Of a DNA stretch of 37,809 nt, positions 9,109 to 17,561 are shown piece by piece (the stretch's first letter is position 1; each line of letters opens with the position of its first letter). The DNA comes from an uncultured Bacteroidota bacterium (GTDB lineage: Bacteria; Bacteroidota; Bacteroidia; AKYH767-A; OLB10): positions 1 through 37,809 of the forward strand of contig CAIRUC010000126.1 in NCBI GenBank assembly GCA_903881665.1. Reading direction: 5' to 3'. The position numbers and the translations under genes were made by a program. The notes beneath the pieces are model-generated. The model was not told where the DNA came from and ran no database searches. It was given only the letters and a program-made list of their open reading frames with translations.

Positions 9109-10332
9109 TTAATCAAATCGAAGTACTTTGATCGGATTAATTTTTGAAATAATTTTTCCAGGTATTAATAACATTAACATGCAAAAAAAATAAGTAGTTA
9201 TGTTGATGAGGAGTATTCCTGAAATTGTAAAGTTTACCGGAACACTGGAGATGTAATAGGAGCTTTCGTCGAGCCCAATTAAATGGAACTTCCATTGCAA
9301 AAAGGCGAATCCTAAACCCAAAATATTCCCCCATAACATTCCTCTTAATAATATCGATGCAGCTACTTTTCTGAACGTAACATTGATGAGTTTGTCTTCT
9401 GCACCCAATGCTTTTAAAAGTCCAATTTGTCGGCTATTCTCAAGCACTAAAATTAATAAAGTTGATATCATTGTAATGCCTGCCACCATAGATATAAGTG
9501 TTATGATTACAATAACATTTAGATTTTGGAGGTCGAGCCAATTAAATATTTGCGGATAAATATCGCGAATGGTTTGCACGTTGGTTTGGTAGTCGACGCG
9601 CTGGTAAATTTCTTTACTTACTTTATCTAGTTCATCAAGATTGTTGAGGTTAACTTCGTATCCTCCAATTTCATCTTCTTTCCAGTTATTTACTTTGCGA
9701 ATGAGAGCTAAATTGCAAAGAATGTAAATGTTGTCGAAGTCTTCATTGAGTCCCGTATTGTAAATTCCTGCAACATTTAATTTCCTAACTTTCTTGTCTT
9801 GCTGTATAAAGAAAACTAAAAACGAATCGCCAACTTTTAAATTCAATTTTTCAGCTAGTGTTTTGGAGATGGCTACTTGTCGATTGCTCGAATCGGCAAG
9901 GTTTGGGAATTTGCCAGCAATTATTTTTTCATTGAAAAAACTTTTGTCGAAGTCGCTGTCGATTCCTTTCAATACAATTCCTTGAATTTCTTCTTTTGTT
10001 TTTAAAATTCCGGCTTTATAAGCATACGGTTGAATGTTTTTTATTCCGTCTATGTTTTTTATGGAAGAAATGAATGCCGCATTTTTACTTAGAGGAACAT
10101 CTTCAAAGGAGTTGTTGCTGTCGAATTTGTGTATTCTCATATGCGACATAAATCCTGTTACTTTTTCTGAAATTTCATTTCTAAATCCAGTAACAATCAT
10201 TACCGACAAAAGCATTGCTAGCACTCCAAGGGCAATGCCTGTAATTGCAATAATGATTACTGGCTTCCCAGTTTTCCCTGAATCGTTCGAATGCGATAAA
10301 ATTCGTCCGGCTAGTACTTTTGAAAGATTCAA
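9109..10332 (-). CDS. FtsX-like ABC transporter permease (LolC/LolE type)
   Basis: This 407-aa inner-membrane protein has an N-terminal transmembrane segment (about 25-48), a large periplasmic MacB/LolE-like domain (about 50-260) and three C-terminal helices (about 270-395). This is the topology of lipoprotein-releasing permeases. No ATPase gene (lolD) is adjacent. The start is a TTG at 10332: an in-frame stop lies just upstream, no ATG is available before the first membrane helix, and the N-terminus (MNLSKVLAGRILSHS) fits the family. It is convergent with guaD (stops abut) and divergent from the muramidase gene. Lipoprotein export is the best guess; a role in other FtsX-type mechanotransmission cannot be excluded. 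Confidence 0.82.
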   Translation of the reverse strand: MNLSKVLAGRILSHSNDSGKTGKPVIIIAITGIALGVLAMLLSVMIVTGFRNEISEKVTGFMSHMRIHKFDSNNSFEDVPLSKNAAFISSIKNIDGIKNIQPYAYKAGILKTKEEIQGIVLKGIDSDFDKSFFNEKIIAGKFPNLADSSNRQVAISKTLAEKLNLKVGDSFLVFFIQQDKKVRKLNVAGIYNTGLNEDFDNIYILCNLALIRKVNNWKEDEIGGYEVNLNNLDELDKVSKEIYQRVDYQTNVQTIRDIYPQIFNWLDLQNLNVIVIITLISMVAGITMISTLLILVLENSRQIGLLKALGAEDKLINVTFRKVAASILLRGMLWGNILGLGFAFLQWKFHLIGLDESSYYISSVPVNFTISGILLINITTYFFCMLMLLIPGKIISKINPIKVLRFD

Positions 10333-10383
10333 CTTGAGGGTGTTTTATTTTGGGTAAATTTACCGAATTGTTTAATTACTCTT

Positions 10384-11622
10384 ATGCTATTTGAAACTTC
10401 AGTTTATTCGATATTGCGTGCCAGGACGATAAGTGTATTGAATTGCTGCGTTTTGTTATATACTATTCTGTTTGCCGTTGGTTGTAAGGCTCAGTCGTTT
10501 AATGATTCGGCACATATAATTACAGGTGCTGAGCGCACTTTTGAATATCTGCCTGCTCTTAAAGGCAAGAACATCGCAGTGGTGGCGAATCCTACTTCCC
10601 AAATTAACGGTACACATCTTATTGATTCGTTGATTAATTTAAATGTGAATGTGAAGTTGGTGTTTGCTCCCGAACATGGATTTAGAGGAGAAGCCGAAGC
10701 GGGTGAACATGTGGAGGGTGGTGCCGACAAAAAAACGGGAGTAAAGGTTGTTTCTTTATATGGCAATCATAAAAAACCATCAACCGAGGAGCTTAATAAT
10801 ATTGATGTTGTTGTTTTTGATATTCAAGATGTGGGTGTTCGTTTCTATACGTACATCAGTACATTGCAGTATGTAATGGAAGCTTGCGCAGATAATAATA
10901 TTCCATTATTGATTTTAGATCGGCCTAATCCTCACGGATATTATATCGACGGTCCAGTGCTTGATACTGCTTTCAGAAGTTTCGTTGGAATGCAACCAAT
11001 TCCTGTTGTTCACGGCATGACGATAGGTGAATATGCATTGATGCTGTCAGGTGAACATTGGTTAAATACTAAAAATGTTTGCACAATAAAAGTGATTAAA
11101 ATGAAAGGATGGGACCATAATGTGCTTTATCGTTTGCCTGTTCCACCATCTCCTAATCTCCCTAATCAGGCATCCATAAATTTATATCCTTCCTTATGTT
11201 TTTTTGAAGGGACTAAAGTGAGCGTAGGCAGAGGAACTGATTTGCCTTTTCAGCAAATTGGTTATCCTGGTAATCCGGATGGCATTAAGGAATTCGTTCC
11301 CGTTAGTATTCCGGGTAAATCTAAAACTCCCCTCTATGAAGGTAAGAAGTGTGTTGGATTTGATTTGTTCGACTTCGGAGCATTGTATGCTGACCATGGC
11401 GGTAAGTTGTATTTGAATTGGTTGATGCAATTATATAATGATGCACCGGAGAAGTCTGATTTTTTTAATCCTTTTTTTGATAAACTTGCAGGGAATAGTT
11501 CATTGAGAAAGCAAATCGAGGCAGGGGATACTGAAGAGCAAATTCGCAATGCTTGGGGCCCAGATTTAGAAATCTTTCGGCAGATACGTAAGAAGTATTT
11601 GCTTTATACTGATTTTAAATGA
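10384..11622 (+). CDS. namZ: Exo-beta-N-acetylmuramidase NamZ-like (DUF1343 / GH171)
   Basis: This 412-aa protein belongs to the former DUF1343 family, whose characterised members release N-acetylmuramic acid from the non-reducing end of peptidoglycan fragments. Diagnostic stretches are GAERTFEYLPALKGKNIAVV, FAPEHGFRGEAEAGEHV, FDIQDVGVRFYTYISTL, LDRPNPHG and ASINLYPSLCFFEGTKVSVG. The N-terminus has a hydrophobic segment ending in FAVGC, so it may be a lipoprotein or a plain secreted protein. Length is normal for the family. It stands alone, divergent from the permease gene and closed by a shared terminator. The likely role is turnover or scavenging of cell-wall muropeptides. Confidence 0.87.
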   Translation: MLFETSVYSILRARTISVLNCCVLLYTILFAVGCKAQSFNDSAHIITGAERTFEYLPALKGKNIAVVANPTSQINGTHLIDSLINLNVNVKLVFAPEHGFRGEAEAGEHVEGGADKKTGVKVVSLYGNHKKPSTEELNNIDVVVFDIQDVGVRFYTYISTLQYVMEACADNNIPLLILDRPNPHGYYIDGPVLDTAFRSFVGMQPIPVVHGMTIGEYALMLSGEHWLNTKNVCTIKVIKMKGWDHNVLYRLPVPPSPNLPNQASINLYPSLCFFEGTKVSVGRGTDLPFQQIGYPGNPDGIKEFVPVSIPGKSKTPLYEGKKCVGFDLFDFGALYADHGGKLYLNWLMQLYNDAPEKSDFFNPFFDKLAGNSSLRKQIEAGDTEEQIRNAWGPDLEIFRQIRKKYLLYTDFK

Positions 11623-11654
11623 AAAAGGAGGATCGTTTTGATCCTCCTTTTTAA
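11622..11654. terminator. Bidirectional terminator after namZ and the LamG/Ig protein
   Basis: A perfect 13-bp inverted repeat (aaaaaggaggatc, 11622-11634; gatcctccttttt, 11640-11652) encloses a 5-nt loop. It overlaps the namZ stop codon and lies 18 bp from the convergent stop at 11672. A-runs and T-runs flank the stem, so it works in either direction. Confidence 0.9.
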
Positions 11655-11671
11655 GCAAATTTTTGTTTCGT

Positions 11672-14600
11672 TTATTGTACTGTGAATTTAAATCTGCTTG
11701 TTTCAGTTCCAATTTGAATGGTCATAATGTAAATTCCTTTTGCATATGATGTTACATTAATGTCGGATGTGTTTTCTCCTTCTTGAGCATTACGTGTTTC
11801 TTGAATAATTGTGCGTCCTGATATATCAGTTACATTTAATAGGTAGTCTGATTTTAATTCTGTGCTAAATGTATATGATAAAACATCACTTGCGGGATTA
11901 GGATATCCTATTAATTGGAATACACCGCCTTCTTCTGCTCTCGATGACAATACAGCGGTAGTAAATGTTGTAGGTGTCGACCAAGTACTTGGTGCACCTG
12001 ATGAACATTTGCCTTTTACTTCAGCCTTGTATGTTGTATTGCTATGTAATCCTTTTACTTGGTATTGTCCGTTTGAAGGATTGTAGTTTAATACAATTAT
12101 TCGTACGACACCTGTTGCCACATTGGTTACTCGAATTCTAACGGTATCCATCGCTGTTGTATTTCCCCATACGAATGTTGCTGAAGTGGTTTTTATGTTT
12201 TGTATTGCCACTGAACTAATATATCCGCAAGTATCTATTGTGCTGAAATACGATGGTTGTGAATAAGGACTTGTGTAACCATTGCATGTGGTTTGAACTT
12301 GCCATTCGTAAGTGATAGCAGAGCTTAAGTTATTTACTAATACTCCTGTAGCATATTGCAGCCCTGTAAGAATTTTGTATGTATAAATGCTGGTGCCAGC
12401 TGCTCTGTATCTTACTTTGTACGTTTGCGCTGTTGTATTGTACCAACGTAATGTAGCATTTGTTGTGCTAATGTTTTCTGCTCTCAAATGCATTGGAGTA
12501 CTTCCGCAACTTAGTGCAGTGCCTAGCGTTTTAAATATTCCTGTTTGACTAACATAGTTTCCTGATGCGCACATTAATTCTATTGACCAGTTGTAAGTTG
12601 TTGCAGGTGCTAAGTTGTTAAGTCTTGTGGATGATGCATTTCCTGCTAATGTAATTGTATTAACTAGAGCTGAATTTGTTACCCAGAATTTTAGTTTTGT
12701 AATTTCTCCACTAACTGCTGGATTCCATTGAAGATTTGCTGTTGTGTCGCTTAAGTTGTAAGCGGTAAGCATTTCAGGGTTTGCGCATGATCTTACAGTT
12801 TCATTTCCTACATCAATTTTTCCATAATCTGAAATGCAACCAAATGCATTCGTAGCTTTAACAGAAAGTGTTTGCGAAGTAGTCACATTAATTGATGATG
12901 TGGTTTGTCCGTTCGACCATAAATAATTTACTGCAGATGGTTCATAAGCTGTTAATTGATATGATTGATTTGGCACATAAGAATATGAAATCCATGGAGC
13001 CATCGGTTTGTCATTTACAATTACAGATGCTGAATCAATGCTAATTACATTTCCTTGGCTATCGCGTGAGTATACAAAGTATGTTCCTGATTGAGTTACA
13101 GAGATTGATGATGTAGTTTGTCCACCCGGTGCCCAAATTAAATTAGATCCTCCATTTGCATTTAATGCTACTGACTGGCCTGCACATAATGTTGTGTTTC
13201 CTGTTGCTTGAATGCTTACAGGAGCAGGTTGGTTTATTTGTGAAATGGTTGTTATTCCTGATGTTGCTGAGCATCCGTGATTGTCTGTAATTTGTACGCT
13301 ATAGTTTCCTGCAGTATTTACATTTATTGATGATGTAGTTTCACCGTTTGGTATCCATAAGAATGATGACCCTGCACTTGCTGTTAGTGATGTGTTTTGT
13401 CCTGATATTAATGTTGTATTACCGTTAACTGTAATAGATGCAGCTGGATTTGCCCATGCAGTTACTTGTGTAGCTATTGATGTTGTCGTACATCCGCTAC
13501 CGTTAGACGCTATAACAGAATAGTTACTTGTTGTAGATGCAATGATTGAGTTTCCCGTTTCACCTGTCGACCATTGATAGCTAGTTCCTCCTGTTGCGGT
13601 AAGTGTTATACTTCCTCCTAAACAGAATGATGTTGTTCCACTTCCTGTTACAGTTACCGATGGATTTGCAGATACTTGAATGTTTGTGGTTGAGGATGTG
13701 GCACTGCAATTATTACTATTTGTAACAATTACATTGTAGTTTCCTGTGGTGTTGATGGTAGTTGATGCTGTTGAAGTTCCATTCGACCATAAGTAAGATG
13801 TTCCTCCTGTTGCTGTTAATACTACACTTCCTCCTTGGCATAGTGTTGTCGAACCATTTACTATTATTTGTGCAGTTGGTAGTTGATTTACTGTGACTAC
13901 TTGATTTGATGATGTTGCAGTACATCCATTTAATCCAGTTACAGTTACTGCATAGTTACTTGCTGTGTTCACTGTTATTTGTTGCGAGGTTGCACCGTTC
14001 GACCATAAATAGCTCGCTCCTGTAGAAGCATTAAGAGCTACCGATTGTCCATTACATAAACTAGTTGATCCTGCAGCTGCTATTAATGCGGATGGTCTGT
14101 TTAATACGGTTACCGCAATTGGAGTTGATATTGCATTACATCCCAACCCATTTCCAACAGCTACACTATAATTGCCCGCTGAGTTTACTGTAATAGATTG
14201 AGTTGTTTGTCCGCTCGACCATGCATACGTATTTCCTGTAGATGCTGTTAACGTTACTGACCCTCCTTGGCAGAAATTTACCGGTCCGTTTTGCGTTACA
14301 GTAGCAACAGAGGCTCCACACATTTGCTGCGTCGGGTTCATGTTGATGGCTCCGTCAATCGTTAATATAACTCGGTCTATTTCGAGGTTTGTTGAAGATG
14401 CGGTAAGTTGCAATGTGTATTCTTGTGTATTTAAGTTGTTAAATGAAATTGCTAAGCCTGAGCAGGCATCTAAGCTATACCATTGCCATGCAGTATCTGT
14501 AATACAGCTAATTGTTTTTTGTGATGTTCCATTAAGGGCAATGCTTAATCCTGCAGAAGCATTTGATTTGCTCCTCGCTTTAACCCATACATAATAATTT

Positions 14601-17200
14601 GAATTGATTCGTGGAGTAAAATTGTATTCTACAGTATTGCTTGTGGCTGCAGTGAATCCAATGTATGATGTGTATTGACGGAAGTCGCCGGCAACAGTAC
14701 CTGTTGGTCGTTGCGTTTTAATGGCAACATTTGTTGGAGTGTTATCAAATAATTCTGCTTCTAAATTGAAGTCTTTCGACCATCTTGATGGATGAGATGC
14801 TTCATGCCATCCGTCTAGTTGTATGAATACTGGTGAGGCTGGATTTGTATTGTCATAAATGTATGTGCTTCCTTGTCTACGTATATTAAATTGAAGTGTT
14901 TGTCCGTTTAAAGTGATTTTAGCTTCGCCTTCTATTTCTGCATTTCCTTGCATGTTTGAGTTCGGTTGAATGGAACCTGTAATTGCATATTTCTCAAGTA
15001 TAGAATGTTTTCTTATAACTACAAGTTTGCGTTGGTCTCCTGCATTAAATGAGTAGCCTGGGTTTGTGCTGCTTACTGAATATGGTACATCGCCTGGTAA
15101 TAAATCGCCGTTTCTTAAAATGTCTTCAAAGCGACTTGTAATAGCTTGCGCATACGAAGGCATTGCCGCTTGCCACGCATAACCTGCAGGATTTGATGGA
15201 GCCGGGTTTGGAGGATTGTATGAAGCTGCTTCGTTAAAATAGCCTGTGTAAAAGAATTCTGCTCCTGTCATGCTTAATGCTTTTAATAAGCCAAGCCATT
15301 GCGCTGGACGAATATTTCTTTCTTCGTCAGCGTTCCATCCTGCTGCAACAAATGGAGAGTATAGTTTATCGTTTTGTTGTATTTCATAGTAACGGCCTTC
15401 AATAATTTGTTTCCAACCGGTCCACGCACTTGTTCCTGTTAGCCAGTTGTTTGACCAGCGAGGGTAAAAATCTGGTGTCGCATAAATTTGTCCGTTTATT
15501 GGTTTGTTAATTGTTCTGGTTTCGCTGTATTTATGGCGACTTACTAATCCGCTAATTTGATATTCAGCATAGTTTGTATTACTAAGTCCTGTTAAGTTAT
15601 TTAAGAATTGATTGCTATATGTTTTTGCAATACGCATTTTTCTGTTTCCTAAATAAGTGTCCCAGTCAAATGTTGTAGTTGCTTTGTCACTAACAATAGA
15701 TGGGTCTGCTTGCATGGCTGTTGAAGTAGGTTTAGGAATTACTTCTCCATTTTCGCAAATAAAATTTAATGGTCTTGATAAACTATTCAAGAGGTTTTGT
15801 AAGTATAATTTTTGTGTTAACCCATCTTTAATAAATGAATCGATTGGTGCAGCAGGGCTCCAGAATTTTGTTGTTGAAGTACTTCCGCTCAGTCCAATAA
15901 ATTGACCTGCACTATTTGTTAAATAGTGATTCGCTGGTAATGTTTTGTTTTCAATGTAACCCGTATTCGATGAGAATCCAGCATTCTGCGGATTCATTTG
16001 AGCCCAAAAAGTAATTGCTCCTGCTGACCATTGTGGATTTTGATTTGCTAACTGAACCCATGCTCCATGAAATTTAGTAGGATCGTTGTACTGCGTATAG
16101 GTGCTTGTGTTTCCCGATACTAAAATCGAATAGTTAAAGTTTTTTGCAAGTTCACGTTGGATTTCTACTGTATTAGCAATCGCTTGTGTTTGGCTAACGC
16201 CTGATTGGAATTCTCCCCCAAAATAACGAAGCCCTAGCCAATCGAAATTAGCAAGGAGCGTATGGTTTTTCTTATAGCGCGGTAGCGGATAAGATTTTAA
16301 TTGATCAAGTGCAGAAGTCGAATATGTTGGATGACCTAATGCGTATTCATTTATATCTACTGGTCCACTGACTGATGCTGCTGCTGGCGGTGCAATTGTG
16401 CTTGCTGCAAAAGAATAATGTTGGCCAGCTTGTATGTTTTGATAATGTTTGTATATAGAGTTTGCTGGAAGTGTTGTGTTGTAAAGTGCTATTTCGTCAA
16501 TTTGTCCGAATATGCGATAATATGTGGTGTTCGAGTTAATGTCGAATACATTGTTATTCGCATTCGATGAATTTGGATTGAACTTCCCTGCTCCAGTTGT
16601 AGTTGAGAATCCTGTTGGTAATTGACCGTCAACCCATACTTCTTTCTGTCCAGAATTCGAATTGTACTTAAATACTAAGTGATGCCAATTGTTGTCTACA
16701 TAATAACTATAAGAAGCTCTGCCAATACTTTCTAAGTTGATTACAAAGTTATCGCTAATTGTTGCTCCTGCTGTATTAATAACATTTGTGGTGAACTGAA
16801 TGAATGCATATCCCATTCTTATAATTACTGCATTGTCTCTTCTGTTTAACAAATTTGTTGAGTTGAAATCATGATCTGCTTTAAATAAAAATTCAGCAGT
16901 AAACATTGTGTCTAAGGCTAAATTGCTCGTGGCTACGATGGCTCTTCCACCGTTCCCCAAACTCATTGCAGTGCCAACGTTGCCTTGCGTGTAGTTGAAT
17001 TGGCCATTGTAAAAGGTTGGATTTAATGCTGAAAGATTCATCGAATCTTTTAATGGACTAGCTCCTTCAAATGTCCAATAGTGGCGAGGCAAATATTGCT
17101 GTGCGTTTACTGCCGTGAGGACTCCCGTTAATAAAAGGGCTAACATTAAACCTGCAAGATTTGATCCTTTTATTTTTGTGGTTGTGAAAACTTTTTTCAT
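11672..17200 (-). CDS. Giant secreted T9SS protein: LamG, enzyme-like core, Ig array, FnIII
   Basis: This 1842-aa protein has a signal peptide (to about residue 34, ending VNAQQ). A LamG/concanavalin-like domain follows (about 38-255; YYVDNNWHHLVFKY, KEVWVDGQ). Residues about 270-700 form a core I cannot assign. It contains ENGE (E483, E486), NADEE (D625-E627), RPAQWLGLLKAL and TGAEFFYTGYF (E648). Acidic residues at strand-like ends suggest a TIM-barrel glycoside hydrolase, which is inference. A beta-sandwich, carbohydrate-binding-like (about 750-950; RRQGSTYIYDN, LDGWHEASHP), comes next. Seven Ig-like repeats (about 960-1470), three fibronectin III domains (about 1472-1755) and a T9SS type A signal (about 1760-1842; GYPNPASDVL) complete it. 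It is a tandem paralogue of the next gene upstream, which lacks FnIII. The likely job is binding and perhaps cleaving a glycan at the cell surface. Confidence 0.85.
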   Translation of the reverse strand: MKKVFTTTKIKGSNLAGLMLALLLTGVLTAVNAQQYLPRHYWTFEGASPLKDSMNLSALNPTFYNGQFNYTQGNVGTAMSLGNGGRAIVATSNLALDTMFTAEFLFKADHDFNSTNLLNRRDNAVIIRMGYAFIQFTTNVINTAGATISDNFVINLESIGRASYSYYVDNNWHHLVFKYNSNSGQKEVWVDGQLPTGFSTTTGAGKFNPNSSNANNNVFDINSNTTYYRIFGQIDEIALYNTTLPANSIYKHYQNIQAGQHYSFAASTIAPPAAASVSGPVDINEYALGHPTYSTSALDQLKSYPLPRYKKNHTLLANFDWLGLRYFGGEFQSGVSQTQAIANTVEIQRELAKNFNYSILVSGNTSTYTQYNDPTKFHGAWVQLANQNPQWSAGAITFWAQMNPQNAGFSSNTGYIENKTLPANHYLTNSAGQFIGLSGSTSTTKFWSPAAPIDSFIKDGLTQKLYLQNLLNSLSRPLNFICENGEVIPKPTSTAMQADPSIVSDKATTTFDWDTYLGNRKMRIAKTYSNQFLNNLTGLSNTNYAEYQISGLVSRHKYSETRTINKPINGQIYATPDFYPRWSNNWLTGTSAWTGWKQIIEGRYYEIQQNDKLYSPFVAAGWNADEERNIRPAQWLGLLKALSMTGAEFFYTGYFNEAASYNPPNPAPSNPAGYAWQAAMPSYAQAITSRFEDILRNGDLLPGDVPYSVSSTNPGYSFNAGDQRKLVVIRKHSILEKYAITGSIQPNSNMQGNAEIEGEAKITLNGQTLQFNIRRQGSTYIYDNTNPASPVFIQLDGWHEASHPSRWSKDFNLEAELFDNTPTNVAIKTQRPTGTVAGDFRQYTSYIGFTAATSNTVEYNFTPRINSNYYVWVKARSKSNASAGLSIALNGTSQKTISCITDTAWQWYSLDACSGLAISFNNLNTQEYTLQLTASSTNLEIDRVILTIDGAINMNPTQQMCGASVATVTQNGPVNFCQGGSVTLTASTGNTYAWSSGQTTQSITVNSAGNYSVAVGNGLGCNAISTPIAVTVLNRPSALIAAAGSTSLCNGQSVALNASTGASYLWSNGATSQQITVNTASNYAVTVTGLNGCTATSSNQVVTVNQLPTAQIIVNGSTTLCQGGSVVLTATGGTSYLWSNGTSTASTTINTTGNYNVIVTNSNNCSATSSTTNIQVSANPSVTVTGSGTTSFCLGGSITLTATGGTSYQWSTGETGNSIIASTTSNYSVIASNGSGCTTTSIATQVTAWANPAASITVNGNTTLISGQNTSLTASAGSSFLWIPNGETTSSINVNTAGNYSVQITDNHGCSATSGITTISQINQPAPVSIQATGNTTLCAGQSVALNANGGSNLIWAPGGQTTSSISVTQSGTYFVYSRDSQGNVISIDSASVIVNDKPMAPWISYSYVPNQSYQLTAYEPSAVNYLWSNGQTTSSINVTTSQTLSVKATNAFGCISDYGKIDVGNETVRSCANPEMLTAYNLSDTTANLQWNPAVSGEITKLKFWVTNSALVNTITLAGNASSTRLNNLAPATTYNWSIELMCASGNYVSQTGIFKTLGTALSCGSTPMHLRAENISTTNATLRWYNTTAQTYKVRYRAAGTSIYTYKILTGLQYATGVLVNNLSSAITYEWQVQTTCNGYTSPYSQPSYFSTIDTCGYISSVAIQNIKTTSATFVWGNTTAMDTVRIRVTNVATGVVRIIVLNYNPSNGQYQVKGLHSNTTYKAEVKGKCSSGAPSTWSTPTTFTTAVLSSRAEEGGVFQLIGYPNPASDVLSYTFSTELKSDYLLNVTDISGRTIIQETRNAQEGENTSDINVTSYAKGIYIMTIQIGTETSRFKFTVQ
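12815..14320 (-). repeat. Array of seven Ig-like repeats (coding, about 215 bp each)
   Basis: Seven units of about 72 codons recur in the 1842-aa protein. Each is built on a scheme like NGSTTLCQGGSVVLTA, then SYLWSNG, then GNYSV and GCSATS. At DNA level the YLWSNG segment (seen on the + strand as tcgaccataaataa with small variations) recurs with a period of about 210-220 bp. Units 5 to 7 are more diverged. Such arrays are typical spacers in Bacteroidota surface proteins and can expand or contract by recombination. Confidence 0.85.
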
Positions 17201-17561
17201 GCGCGTTTTTCTTTTCAGAACAAATTTTCCAATTTAAGTTGGGCTGTTTGTTCCTCGCATGCAAAATACATTATCGCTGAGCAGAAAAAGAACTATCGGG
17301 TTATGTTACATGTTTTTGTAAGGTTTGATTATTTTCTTGCGTCCTTTTTTGATCGTATCATGATGCTTCTCCTATGAAAAAGTGTGTTTTTATTTTTTTA
17401 AAAGAGATGAAATGCCATTTTCGTTTGTAATATTTTAACGCGATTTGTTCCACTTTTCTAATATGTACTTAAAAGGATCTTTAAATTAATGATTTATTAC
17501 AAATAAAAAGAGGAACTCAATTTCTCAAGTTCCTCTTTTTATTGCTTTTTAATTCAGCTAA
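17201..17561 (-). other. Intergenic region between the two giant paralogues
   Basis: These 361 bp hold no convincing gene. The side near 17505-17540 holds the terminator of the upstream paralogue. The side near 17201-17300 must hold the leader and any promoter of the downstream paralogue. On the minus strand a TATTTTG-like sequence about 60 bp before the start codon is one base short of the TAnnTTTG consensus, so I do not call it. A GAACTAT heptamer (17290-17296) matches the core of the element at 22612-22623. Confidence 0.6.
17505..17540 (-). terminator. Terminator behind the 1648-aa LamG/Ig protein
   Basis: A perfect 13-bp stem (aaaaagaggaact, 17505-17517; agttcctcttttt, 17528-17540) has a 10-nt loop. 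On the minus strand it follows the stop codon at 17562 by about 22 bp and is continued by a T-run. The two tandem paralogues are therefore probably separate transcripts. Confidence 0.88.

Noticed and set aside
10352..10363. Perfect palindrome ggtaaatttacc between the permease and namZ genes
   Set aside because: Short and AT-rich; no second copy or neighbouring promoter element supports an operator.
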